From HK1 sp965202875 (GTDB lineage Bacteria > Pseudomonadota > Gammaproteobacteria > HK1): a stretch of DNA of 64,000 nt. The stretch spans positions 2,790,001-2,854,000 of the forward strand of contig OZ241870.1 of assembly GCA_965202875.1 (NCBI GenBank), written 5' to 3'. This document shows positions 42,345 to 51,487 of the stretch, in pieces. The position numbers and the translations under genes were made by a program. The notes beneath the pieces are model-generated. The model saw nothing but the letters and a program-made list of their open reading frames with translations. It was not told where the DNA came from and ran no database searches. Every line of letters starts with the position of its first letter. The stretch's first letter is position 1.

Positions 42345-42599
42345 ATGGAGGTGACTGCAAAGGCCCTGAGAAGCCGGATAGGCGCGATATTGGCGTGTCT
42401 GGACCGCGGCGAAACGGTGACGATTACCTATCGCGGCAAGGCGAGGGCAAGGCTGGTGGGCATCGAGCAGAAACACGAACCGGCATCACGGGGCGCCGCA
42501 AGCTTTCCCGCCTTCGGCATGTGGAAGGACCGGGACGACATGAGGGACGTGGACACCTGCGTTCGAGACCTGCGCAAAGCGCGTACCCATGCTGATTGA
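42345..42599 (+). CDS. Phd/YefM-type antitoxin
   Basis: An 84-residue protein: MEVTAKALRSRIGAILACLD then RGETVTITYRGKARARLV is the Phd/YefM DNA-binding fold. The C-terminal 35 residues (MWKDRDDMRDVDTCVRDLRK) would wrap the toxin. The ATG follows gaggagcagg. It overlaps the toxin gene by 11 bp. Confidence 0.85.
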   Translation: MEVTAKALRSRIGAILACLDRGETVTITYRGKARARLVGIEQKHEPASRGAASFPAFGMWKDRDDMRDVDTCVRDLRKARTHAD

Positions 42600-42966
42600 T
42601 ACCGACGTCCTGATCTGGTTCTTCCGTGGACACGGCTCCGCGCAAAGGGCCATCGTGGAATGCCGATCCGTTGAGCTGTCGGCGGTCACCTACATGGAGC
42701 TCGTGCAGGGCGTGCGCAACAAGAAAGAGCTCCGTTGGTTGCGGCAGACGATCCGCCTGAACGAGTGGCGGATCCTTCCGCTTACGGAGAGCGTCGGCCA
42801 CCGGGCGACGATGTACGTTGAAAGCTATGCCCCGACGGATGGCTTGCGGCTGGCGGATGCCCTGATCGCTGCCTCGGCCGTGCAATCCGGCGTCACGCTC
42901 ATGACCGCGAACGTCCGGTACTACCAGTGCATTCCGGACATCTCGCTGGAGCCCTTCAGACCTTGA
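42589..42966 (+). CDS. vapC: VapC-type PIN toxin
   Basis: A 125-residue PIN ribonuclease: MLIDTDVLIWFFRG with Asp4, LSAVTYMELVQGVRN with the conserved Glu, and DGLRLADALIAASAV with later acidic residues. Length, operator and the overlapping antitoxin gene all fit a VapBC-class module. Confidence 0.88.
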   Translation: MLIDTDVLIWFFRGHGSAQRAIVECRSVELSAVTYMELVQGVRNKKELRWLRQTIRLNEWRILPLTESVGHRATMYVESYAPTDGLRLADALIAASAVQSGVTLMTANVRYYQCIPDISLEPFRP

Positions 42967-43018
42967 GCGACGTGGGTTGCGCCCAATCGGGCGATTGACG
43001 AGTGGTATCGACAACAGG

Positions 43019-43110
43019 CACATGTTTCTTCCATCCGACGCCGTTCGGTCCCAGGTCGTGAACGTGCTCGGGACTTCAGGAACAATGCCCGCAGGGTGTT
43101 GCCGGCCCGC
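43019..43110 (+). pseudogene. Remnant of a second KGGVGR ATPase gene (first codons)
   Basis: HMFLPSDAVRSQVVNVLGTS then GTMPAG parallels the first 30 residues of the ATPase at 13362 (FISFDATRSRVVDVLRTSGA). Only this 90-bp start is left. With the NTPase tail at 41.95 kb it shows that a second copy of the cassette once stood here and was deleted, with the toxin-antitoxin pair now between the remnants. Confidence 0.7.
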
Positions 43111-43177
43111 ATCGTGGCGCGGACAACACCCCTTGGTAGACTTGCGGACTGGGCGTCGAAGTCGAAGAGGACGGGGA

Positions 43178-43396
43178 ATGGAACGTCGGGAGGATTGGCC
43201 GGAAGGGCCGGTCGAGGCCGCGGTGAAGACGCAGGCTTCGGAGCGCCGATGGCGTGAAGCGGTCGGGGGGGAATCCCCCCTTCTGGGAGGGCTGAGCGGC
43301 GCCGAGGTCCGCGAATGGCTCCGCGAACGGGGGCTCTCGAAGACCGCGGACCTGCTGTATGAAGACGCGCTCCGGCGCGAGCGGGAACGGGTGTGA
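43178..43396 (+). CDS. Small protein coupled to a PIN-like gene
   Basis: A 72-residue protein (MERREDWPEGPVEAAVKTQA) with a helical C-terminus (LSGAEVREWLRERGLSKTAD, LLYEDALRRERERV). It overlaps the next gene by four bases (GTGA). The arrangement looks like an antitoxin for the PIN-like protein, although no DNA-binding motif is seen. Confidence 0.6.
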   Translation: MERREDWPEGPVEAAVKTQASERRWREAVGGESPLLGGLSGAEVREWLRERGLSKTADLLYEDALRRERERV

Positions 43397-44286
43397 ACAC
43401 CGGCGTCTTCGCCCTCGACACGAACTTGGTGCTCGCCGTGGACGCGAGGCGCTTCCTGTGCGCGATGCAGGAGACGACCGGGGGGGAGATCGTCGTCACC
43501 GAGCAGGTCCATCGCGAGGCGTGTTCGCTGAGCTCGGTGTTCGCCCAGAAGGCTGCGAGGAAGGAGTCCGTGCGCCTTCTGGAACGGGAGCCTTCGATGA
43601 GCGAGCAGGATTTGCTCGACTACGAGACGAGGCGCACGCTCGAGATCGCCGATCGGACGGAGGCGTGGTTCGAGGGCGAAAAGGCGAGGAACGATGCGGC
43701 CTGGCGCTACGTCCCGCGGCCTCCGCACAGCAGGGTTCTCCAGGCGCAGTTGCTTTCGACGCCTTGCCTGACGGACGCGGACAACCGTGGCGCGGACGCT
43801 TGGGTGGTGGCCGAAGCAGTGCTGTCCGGAGCGACGGTGCTGGCGACGGACAACCTGCGGAGCATTCGCCACGGGGTCTTGAACCACTGGCTGAAGCATC
43901 AGCGCGAGAGGGGGAACCGGCTTGTCGAAGGCGTTCCCGACACGTTCGTGATGGACCCGGATACCGCGGTGCACGAGCGTGTCCGGCGCGTGTTCGGAGG
44001 CGCCGAGGCCGACAGCCCGAGGCAGTTCGGGCGCCGGTGTCTCGAATGGGCTCTGGGAGCTTGCGTCCCCGATGAAGGGCGTGAGCCCGACCGGGTGTCC
44101 GGGATCGTGAGGAGGTTTCTCTCGAACGTGCGCGCCAAAGGTCTGGAGGCGGTCGCGGAGGCATCGATCTCGGTGTTGGAGGATCTGGGGGAGACAGGGT
44201 TTGCGAAGGCGGTTTCGTCGGTCCGCCTCCCGGAAAGAACGAGGGGCGCCGAGGATCGCCGCTTGGGAGCGGGGGCGGCGGTGTGA
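43393..44286 (+). CDS. PIN-like nuclease upstream of drmA
   Basis: A 297-residue protein starting with GTG at 43393. FALDTNLVLAVDARRF has the first PIN aspartate and DNRGADAWVVAEAVLSGATV then LATDNLRS the distal acidic positions. The C-terminal 120 residues are helical and not recognised. With the coupled 72-residue protein it forms a second toxin-antitoxin-like pair, placed 208 bp before drmA. It may be a DISARM-associated accessory. Confidence 0.65.
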   Translation: MNTGVFALDTNLVLAVDARRFLCAMQETTGGEIVVTEQVHREACSLSSVFAQKAARKESVRLLEREPSMSEQDLLDYETRRTLEIADRTEAWFEGEKARNDAAWRYVPRPPHSRVLQAQLLSTPCLTDADNRGADAWVVAEAVLSGATVLATDNLRSIRHGVLNHWLKHQRERGNRLVEGVPDTFVMDPDTAVHERVRRVFGGAEADSPRQFGRRCLEWALGACVPDEGREPDRVSGIVRRFLSNVRAKGLEAVAEASISVLEDLGETGFAKAVSSVRLPERTRGAEDRRLGAGAAV

Positions 44287-44494
44287 GGCGTGGCGGCGGC
44301 GAGGCCCGCACCAGCGAGAGCTTGAAATCGTTCAACGTCCGTCACATCCGGCACCATCTCGCCGCCGTGACCGCCAACGTGGAGGGGGGAAGTGATCGAG
44401 GCGTGCCGTCGAGGGCGGCCCGTTGTGCGGATCCTTCCGTTGCCGCCTGTCCCTCCACAGTCCGACTGGAGCCACGCGGAGACTTGGGGGTGAC

Positions 44495-47400
44495 ATGACC
44501 CGCCCTGTGGAATCCGCCGCGGTCCGCGAGGAGATCGCCCGCGCGCTCCGCCTCGATCTGGTCGGCCCGTGGGCCGGCCATCCGCTGGCGGACGAAGGGT
44601 TGCCGGGTTGGGTGCGGCCGTGCAACTGGTATCTCACCGGGTTCCTGGTCCCCCGGGACGCTCCGATCGGGCAGCGCGGGGACGCGGACGTGGACGACGA
44701 GCCCGAGGTCGCGGAGAGGGCGGGGCTCGGGGACGACTCCACGGAAGACCGCCGGGCCGCGAAGAAGGGCTTCTTCCCTTCGTCCATGGGGCTGAGCTTC
44801 CTGGTGGGTGAGGCGGTCGAGACGCTGGAAGTCCTGGTGCGCTGGGGCGACTACCGCCGGATCGAGGCGGAGGACGGCGACCCGGACCGGGACGCCGCCG
44901 CGTCGGGCGCCGAAACGGAAGCGGGACGCGACCGGCAGCAGACGGCCGGGGAGGGTGGAGAGGGTGGTGGCGGCGAAGCCTCCGGAGAGGAGACCGGCGG
45001 CGAGACGTCCGGAGAGGGGGTCCGCGGTGAGGACGGCGGAGAGAGGGCGCGCGGCGAGGACCGTGGTGACGACGAGGCGAAGGCGGGGACCGACGCCGAC
45101 GGAACCAGCCAGGACCGGGCACGGAGCGGGTGGCAACGCACCCCCCGTGCCGAAACGGTCCGGGTGACCCTGCCGGCAACGACCGGCGACCCACGCCGCC
45201 GTCCTCTCCCGAGTGCTGGCGAGCCGGACAGCCCTCCTGTTCCGAACACCGGCCGGAGCCATACCAACCGCAGCGCTCCGGCCGACGGGCCGCTCGGCCA
45301 TCCCCTCCCGAGTTCCGGCGAGCCGGGCAGCCGCCCTGTTCCGAGCCCCGGCCGAAGCCATCCCGACCGCGGCGCTCCGGCCGGCGACCCACGCCGCCAT
45401 CCTCTCCCGAGTTCCGGCGACCCGCGCCCCCATCCTGTCCCGAACTCCGGCGGCCTCACCCTCCACGCGGTCGCTCGCCCGGTAGACGCCGCGAGCTTCG
45501 CGGGCCGGATCGCGCCCGGCACCCGCTCGGTGTCCCTGTTCCTGGTGAACGACCGCATCGCGGCGCCGGACCGCGAGCGGGACGAGGCATTCGCCTTCCA
45601 GGCCGAAATCGAGGTGCGGAGCGCGACCCCCTTCGTCCCGCGTCCCGACCCCCGCGAGGTCTCCGGCGACGACCGGGACGAGCGCGTCGCGGATCTGCAC
45701 TACGCCCATACCCCCGAGTACGCCGCCGGCCACGGGGTCTCCGCGGACTGGGAGCTGGTGGACGGCGCCTGCCGCGTGCTCCGAACCACCTGGACCCCTG
45801 CCGCCGAGGTCGAGAAGACGGAGACCTTCGATCCGCCGGGGGCGGTGCTCGACATGCAGGCGCTCGGCGCCCTCGCCGACGGCGCCGCGGCCCGGAAGGC
45901 GTTGTCGCCGCTGGTGACGGGCTACCGGTCATGGATCGAAGACCGGCGCGCGGACCTCGCCGATCTGGCGGGCGAGCGCCGGGAGACGGCCGAAGAGCTC
46001 CTGCACTTCGCCGGGACCGCCGCGGACCGGATGGATCGCGGCATCCGGGTGCTGGCGGACGATGCGCAGGCGCTCGACGCCTTCCGTACCGCGAGCCGAG
46101 CCGTGGCCGCCGCCCTCTCGCGCCGTCTCGCCCGCGAAGGCGGCTCCGGCATCCCGCCCGGGCAGGACGGACCCGGAAGCGGGCCGCGCCGTCTCGCCCG
46201 CGAAGGCGGCTCCGGCATCCCGCCCGGGCAGGACGGATCCGGAAGCGGACCGCACCGCCTCGCCCACGAAGGCGGTTCCGGCGGCGCCCCGCGCTGGCGG
46301 GCCTTCCAGCTCGCCTTCCTCCTGTTGAACCTCCCCGGCATCGCGGACCCGGCCGACCCCGAGCGGGAGATCGTGGATCTGCTCTTCTTTCCCACCGGCG
46401 GCGGCAAGACCGAGGCGTATCTCGGCCTCGCCGCGTTCACGATGGTGCTGCGCCGGCTCCGCCACCCGGGCGGGAACGGCCGCGCCGGGGCCGGGGTCAG
46501 CGTCATCATGCGCTACACCTTGCGGCTGCTGACCCTCGATCAGCTCGGGCGCGCGGCCGGGCTCGTCTGCGCGCTCGAACTGGAGCGCCGCGGGGACGCC
46601 ACCGGCCGGCTCGGTGAATGGCCCTTCGAGATCGGCCTCTGGGTCGGCAAGGCGGGCACGCCCAACCACCTCGGCGCGAAGGGGGACGGGCGCTCGGACT
46701 CCGCCCGCGCCAAGGTCGGCCAGTACAAGAACAATCCGCGCGGCAAGCCGACGCCCATCCCGATGGAGGGCTGTCCATGGTGCGGCGAGGACTTCACCCC
46801 GGACTCCTTCGTGTTGCTGCCGAACTCGGACAAGCCGACCGATCTTCGCATCGCGTGCGCGAGCTGGCAGTGCGAATTCGCAGGCGACCGTCCGCTGCCC
46901 GTCGTCGCGGTGGACGAGCCGCTCTACCGGCGCCTGCCCGCGTTCCTGATCGCCACCGTGGACAAGTTCGCCTCGCTGCCGTGGGTGGGGGAGTCCGGCG
47001 CGCTCCTCGGCGGCGCCGACCGCTACGACGCGCACGGGTTCCACGGGGCCGCGGAGCCCCGCCGGGGCGCCCGTCTCGCTCATCCGCTCCTGCCGCCCGA
47101 TCTCGTCATCCAGGACGAGCTGCACCTCATCTCCGGCCCCCTCGGCACCATGGCCGGCCTCTACGAGACGGTGATCGAAGCGCTGTGCGCACGGGAGATC
47201 GGCGGACGGCGGGTGAAGCCGAAGATCGTCGCCTCGACCGCCACCGTCCGCCACGCCCGCGAGCAGATCCGGGCGCTCTTCGCGCGGCCCGCCACGCACG
47301 TGTTCCCGCCGCCGGGGCCGGAGCGCCGGGACTCGTTCTTCGCCCGCACCGCGCCCGCTTCCCGGACCCACGCGCGCCGCTACTTCGGCGTCGCCGCCCA

Positions 47401-48502
47401 GGGCCGCAACCCGAAGGAGGCGATGCGCCGGGTGGTGCTCGCCCTCATGGGCGCGGCCGAGCGGGCCTGGCGCGACGGCGGCGGCGCCCGCAACCGGGAC
47501 AATCCGGCCGACCCCTACATGACCGTGCTCGGCTACTTCAACAGCCTGCGCGAGCTCGGGGGCGCCCGCCGTATCCTCGAAGAGGAGGTGCAGAACACGC
47601 TGAAGCGCTACGGCGACCGCCGGCGCCTCGACGAAGGTGTGTCGGAGGGCCTGTTCCGGGATCGCACGAGCTTTTCCGACGTGGTCGAGCTGACCTCGCG
47701 GGTCGGGACCGGCCAGGTGGCCGAGGCGCGGAGGCGTCTCGGCTGCACCTTCCATGACCGCCGGCAGCGGGTGGACTGCGCGATCGCGACCAACATGATC
47801 TCGGTGGGCCTGGACGTCCAGCGGCTGGGGCTGATGCTGGTCTACGGCCAGCCGAAGACGCACTCGGAGTACATCCAGGCCACCAGCCGGGTGGGCCGGG
47901 ACGAGCACCGCCCCGGACTGGTGGTGACCCTCTACAACGTCCACAAGCCTCGGGACCGCTCCCATTACGAGCGTTTCCGGCACTACCACGAGACCTTCTA
48001 CCGCTCGGTCGAGGTTTCGAGCGTGACCCCCTTCGCCGCCCGTGCCCTGGACCGGGGCTTCGCGGGGGCGCTGGTGGCGCTGGCCCGGCACGCCCGGCCG
48101 GCGATGACGCCGCCGGCCGGGGTGGAAGGCATCGAGGCGGAGCGCGCGGCGCTCGAAGGGCTGCTGCTCGACGCATTCGGAGCGCGTATCGACGAGCAAC
48201 CCTTCGGGGACGACGCCGAGCGGGCCGAGCGGCTGCGCAGCGTCCGGGACCGCATCGGCGACCTGTTCGATTCCTGGCGCGCGATACACGACGAGTACCG
48301 CCGTGACGGGGTGCCGATGCAGTACCAGAGATACGAAGTATCGAGCCGCAAGCCGTTGCTTCGGGAGATGCTGGACACCGACTTCGAATCCCCCCACCAC
48401 CGGAAGTTTCGCGCCAACCGATCGCTTCGCGACGTGGAGCCGCAGGTGAACCTGTTTCTCAGGGACCTCTCCAGCCGGCTGGGCGGGGGCGGCGGCGCGT
48501 GA
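44495..48502 (+). CDS. drmA: DISARM helicase DrmA
   Basis: A 1,335-residue helicase. FFPTGGGKTEAYL (Walker A) near residue 631, LVIQDELHLISGPLGT (DExH) near 872, and MISVGLDVQRLGLML with ATSRVGRDEHRPG (motifs V and VI) near 1100-1135. The first 130 residues precede a long acidic, Gly/Glu- and Pro-rich low-complexity stretch (codons about 44880-45480), and a second repeat block RRLAREGGSGIPPGQDG (46125-46290) lies before the helicase core. ATG 44495 is chosen for the ggggg 5 bp upstream. The stop overlaps drmB (GTGA). DrmA and DrmB load on phage DNA with free 5' ends in characterised DISARM. Confidence 0.88.
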   Translation: MTRPVESAAVREEIARALRLDLVGPWAGHPLADEGLPGWVRPCNWYLTGFLVPRDAPIGQRGDADVDDEPEVAERAGLGDDSTEDRRAAKKGFFPSSMGLSFLVGEAVETLEVLVRWGDYRRIEAEDGDPDRDAAASGAETEAGRDRQQTAGEGGEGGGGEASGEETGGETSGEGVRGEDGGERARGEDRGDDEAKAGTDADGTSQDRARSGWQRTPRAETVRVTLPATTGDPRRRPLPSAGEPDSPPVPNTGRSHTNRSAPADGPLGHPLPSSGEPGSRPVPSPGRSHPDRGAPAGDPRRHPLPSSGDPRPHPVPNSGGLTLHAVARPVDAASFAGRIAPGTRSVSLFLVNDRIAAPDRERDEAFAFQAEIEVRSATPFVPRPDPREVSGDDRDERVADLHYAHTPEYAAGHGVSADWELVDGACRVLRTTWTPAAEVEKTETFDPPGAVLDMQALGALADGAAARKALSPLVTGYRSWIEDRRADLADLAGERRETAEELLHFAGTAADRMDRGIRVLADDAQALDAFRTASRAVAAALSRRLAREGGSGIPPGQDGPGSGPRRLAREGGSGIPPGQDGSGSGPHRLAHEGGSGGAPRWRAFQLAFLLLNLPGIADPADPEREIVDLLFFPTGGGKTEAYLGLAAFTMVLRRLRHPGGNGRAGAGVSVIMRYTLRLLTLDQLGRAAGLVCALELERRGDATGRLGEWPFEIGLWVGKAGTPNHLGAKGDGRSDSARAKVGQYKNNPRGKPTPIPMEGCPWCGEDFTPDSFVLLPNSDKPTDLRIACASWQCEFAGDRPLPVVAVDEPLYRRLPAFLIATVDKFASLPWVGESGALLGGADRYDAHGFHGAAEPRRGARLAHPLLPPDLVIQDELHLISGPLGTMAGLYETVIEALCAREIGGRRVKPKIVASTATVRHAREQIRALFARPATHVFPPPGPERRDSFFARTAPASRTHARRYFGVAAQGRNPKEAMRRVVLALMGAAERAWRDGGGARNRDNPADPYMTVLGYFNSLRELGGARRILEEEVQNTLKRYGDRRRLDEGVSEGLFRDRTSFSDVVELTSRVGTGQVAEARRRLGCTFHDRRQRVDCAIATNMISVGLDVQRLGLMLVYGQPKTHSEYIQATSRVGRDEHRPGLVVTLYNVHKPRDRSHYERFRHYHETFYRSVEVSSVTPFAARALDRGFAGALVALARHARPAMTPPAGVEGIEAERAALEGLLLDAFGARIDEQPFGDDAERAERLRSVRDRIGDLFDSWRAIHDEYRRDGVPMQYQRYEVSSRKPLLREMLDTDFESPHHRKFRANRSLRDVEPQVNLFLRDLSSRLGGGGGA

Positions 48503-50520
48503 ACGGAAAGGGGCATGGGCAGCTACGCCGCAGCCAGGTGATCACCACCTTCGGGCCCGGCGCGCTCATCGACCTGCCGAACGACTCCGCCATCGTGGGC
48601 GGCCTCGACACCTGGGGCAGCGAGGCGAGCCTGGAAGGGATCGACGAGCCGCGCCTCTCGGCCAAGCTCGCGGCCATGACCGGCGTGCCCGACCCGCGCC
48701 TCTACGCTCCACCGCCGGAGCCGGAGGGCTGGCAGGACCGGCAGCGAGGCATCGGCGCGTGGCGCTTCCCCGAGTGGTTCGTGGTGCAGGAGTCCGGCGC
48801 CGGCAAGAGGTCCGATTCCGGCCCAGAATCCGGGTCCGGTTCCGGCACGAGGTCCGGCGCGCGCTCGCGGCGCCTGGTGCCGCGCACCGCCCTCACCAAC
48901 GGCCGCTACGACAGGAAGCCGGTCGTGGCGACGCGCTTCGTCCGCGCCTGCTCCAGGGGCCACGTCGACGACGTCGACTGGTACCGCTTCGTCCACGGGC
49001 CGGACGATCCGTGCCGCGGACGGCTGTGGCTCACCGAGCGCGGCACCAGCGGCGACCTCGTGGAACAGATCGTGCGCTGCGAGTGCGGCCGGTCACGGCG
49101 CATGCACGAGGCGGTGGACTTCGCGAGCTTCCCGCTGGGAAAGTGCCGGGGCGCGCGGCCCTGGCTGGGACGCCATGCGAACGAGGAGTGCGGGGAGCCC
49201 TGCCGGCTGCTGATCCGCACCGCCTCGAACGCCTGGTTCCCGCAGGTGGTCAGCGTCCTGTCCCTGCCGGAGCGCGGCGGCGAGGTCGATCGGGTGGTCG
49301 AAGCGCTGTGGGACCGCCTGCACATCGTCACCGACGCCAACGCCCTCGGGGTGATGAAGCGCTTCCCCGACGTGGCGGAGAGCCTGGCGCCCTTCTCCGA
49401 CCGAGAGGTGCTGGACGCGATTGCGGCCCGGAGCTCGGGCGGCACGGCCGCGGAACGCCCCATCAAGCACGCGGAGCTGGACGCCCTGCTGGCCGTTCCG
49501 GAGGGCTACGGCGACGACGCTCCCATCGACCCCGACTTCCACGCGCGCCGCCTGCCGGAATCCGCATGGCGCCGCCCGTCGCGCCCGCGTTCCCGCGCTG
49601 CGGACGCCACCCGCCGAAGCCCGCCTGGCGCCGGCTATGGCGCCCGCGATTCCGCGCCGGCGGTCGCCACCCGTCGGAGCTTGCATGGCGCCGGCTATGA
49701 CGCCCGCGATTCCGCGGCGCGGAATCGCCAGGCGACCGCGTCGGCGGTCGCCGCCCGTCGGTCGGCGCGGCTCGATGCCATCGAGACCGTCATCCAGGTC
49801 CACCGGCTGCGGGAGGTGCTGGCGCTGGCCGGGTTCACGCGGCTGGAGCCGGTCATGCCGAACGTGGACGGCGAGTACGAAGGCGAGGTCGAGCCCGCCG
49901 CCATCGCGCTGGAGCCGGCGTGGTTCCCGGCGGTGGAGAACCGTGGCGAAGGCATCCTGATCCGGCTCCGAGCCGACGCGGTGGCCGAATGGCTCGAGCG
50001 CGAGCCGGTGCAGCAGCGGCTGGACGCCCTGATCGCCGGCCACGACGCCTGGGCGAGCCGGCGCAACAGCGATCGTCCCTTTCCCGGCGGCCCCTACGTG
50101 CTGCTCCACACCCTGGCCCATCTGCTCATCGGGTCGCTGTCCATGCGCTGCGGCTATCCGGCCGCGTCCCTCCGCGAACGGATCTTCGTGGACACCCGCG
50201 AGGCGCGTTACGCCCTGCTGCTCTACACCGCGAGCCCGGACGCCGAAGGCACGCTGGGCGGTCTGGTGCAGGAGGCCCGGCGCATCGAGGACCATGTACG
50301 GCACGCACTTCGCAGCGCCGCGCTCTGCTCCAACGATCCGGTGTGCGCGGAGCACGTCCCCGGCCACAGCATGGAGGAGCGCTGGCTGCACGGCGCCGCC
50401 TGCCACGGCTGCGCGCTCATTGCGGAGACCTCCTGCGAGATGCGGAACGAGTACCTGGACCGCGCGCTGGTGGTGCCGGCGCTGCACGCGCCGGGCGCCG
50501 CGTTCTTCGGGGTGGCCTGA
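48499..50520 (+). CDS. drmB: DISARM DUF1998 protein DrmB
   Basis: A 673-residue protein. It begins GQLRRSQVITTFGPGALIDL, typical of DrmB, has cysteine clusters (RCECGRSRRM, CRGARPWLGRHANEEC) and ends in a DUF1998 domain (VLLHTLAHLLIGSLSMRCGY, WLHGAACHGCALIAETSC). GTG 48499 overlaps the drmA stop. A repeat-rich insertion (codons about 49560-49760: RRSPPGAGYGARDSA, RRSLHGAGYDARDSA) interrupts the middle, as in the other DISARM genes here. No drmC (PLD nuclease) follows; the gene is followed by a gltD fragment. Confidence 0.88.
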   Translation: MNGKGHGQLRRSQVITTFGPGALIDLPNDSAIVGGLDTWGSEASLEGIDEPRLSAKLAAMTGVPDPRLYAPPPEPEGWQDRQRGIGAWRFPEWFVVQESGAGKRSDSGPESGSGSGTRSGARSRRLVPRTALTNGRYDRKPVVATRFVRACSRGHVDDVDWYRFVHGPDDPCRGRLWLTERGTSGDLVEQIVRCECGRSRRMHEAVDFASFPLGKCRGARPWLGRHANEECGEPCRLLIRTASNAWFPQVVSVLSLPERGGEVDRVVEALWDRLHIVTDANALGVMKRFPDVAESLAPFSDREVLDAIAARSSGGTAAERPIKHAELDALLAVPEGYGDDAPIDPDFHARRLPESAWRRPSRPRSRAADATRRSPPGAGYGARDSAPAVATRRSLHGAGYDARDSAARNRQATASAVAARRSARLDAIETVIQVHRLREVLALAGFTRLEPVMPNVDGEYEGEVEPAAIALEPAWFPAVENRGEGILIRLRADAVAEWLEREPVQQRLDALIAGHDAWASRRNSDRPFPGGPYVLLHTLAHLLIGSLSMRCGYPAASLRERIFVDTREARYALLLYTASPDAEGTLGGLVQEARRIEDHVRHALRSAALCSNDPVCAEHVPGHSMEERWLHGAACHGCALIAETSCEMRNEYLDRALVVPALHAPGAAFFGVA

Positions 50521-50586
50521 ACCGGACGGTCTGGCCATGGCCGGGCAGCTACCGGCGGCTCCGCCCGCGGTGCGGCGGGCGCCGCG

Positions 50587-51487
50587 CGCACGGGGATGCG
50601 CGTCAGCATCGTGGGGTCGGGGCCGGCGGGCCTGGCCGCGGCGGCGCAGCTCAACTCGGTGGGCCACCACGTCACCGTCTACGAGCGCGAAGACCGCCCC
50701 GGCGGGCTGCTCATGTACGGCATCCCCAACATGAAGCTCGACAAGCAGACCGTGCTGCGGCGCATCGACCTGCTGCGCGAGGAGGGTGTCGGCTTCGTCA
50801 CCGGGACCGAGCTCGGCGGCGGGGAGCCCGCCGACGTCGGATGGCTGCGCAAGGAGAGTGACGCCCTGCTGCTCGCGACCGGGGCGACGGTGCCCCGGGA
50901 CCTGCCCGTCGAAGGCCGCGACCTGCCCGGCGTGCACTTCGCCATGGAGTACCTGACCGAGAGCACCAAGGCGCTTCTCGACGGCCGGGCCCCGGCGCTC
51001 TCCGCCGAGGGCCGGGACGTCGTCGTGATCGGCGGCGGGGATACGGGCACGGACTGCATCGGCACGGCGTTGCGCCAGTCCTGCCGGAGCCTGACCAACT
51101 TCGAGCTGTTCCCCAAGCCGCCTCCGCAACGCGCCCCGGACAACCCCTGGCCCGCGTGGCCGCTCATCTTCCGCGTGGACTACGGGCACGAGGAAGGCGC
51201 GAGGAAGTTCGGCCGGGACCCGCGTGTGTACTCGATCTCCTCCCAGGCGTTCCTCGCGGGTCGCGACGGCACGCTTGCCGGCATCCGCACCGTGGAGGTG
51301 GAGCGCCGGGAGGGGCGCTTCACGGAGGTGCCCGGCACGGAGCGCGAGTGGAAGGCGGACCTCGTGCTTCTCTCGATGGGCTTCCTCGGCCCCGAGCACG
51401 CGGTCTCCGACCCGCTGGCCGTCGAGTACGACCGGCGCTCGAACTACGCCGCCGAATATGGCTGCTACATGACCAGCGTTCCGGGCC
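50587..51487 (+). pseudogene. Fragment of glutamate synthase small subunit (gltD), cut at both ends
   Basis: It encodes RTGMRVSIVGSGPAGLAAAA (FAD-binding GxGPAG), RPGGLLMYGIPNMKL, VVVIGGGDTGTDCIGTA (NADPH site) and ends at AAEYGCYMTSVPG, where a full GltD would go on to the second FAD motif. The N-terminal iron-sulfur domain of about 140 residues and the last 70-80 residues are missing. At 51487 it is joined to drmD codons in another frame. A leftover of DNA that once lay between DISARM and a gltBD locus. Confidence 0.85.
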
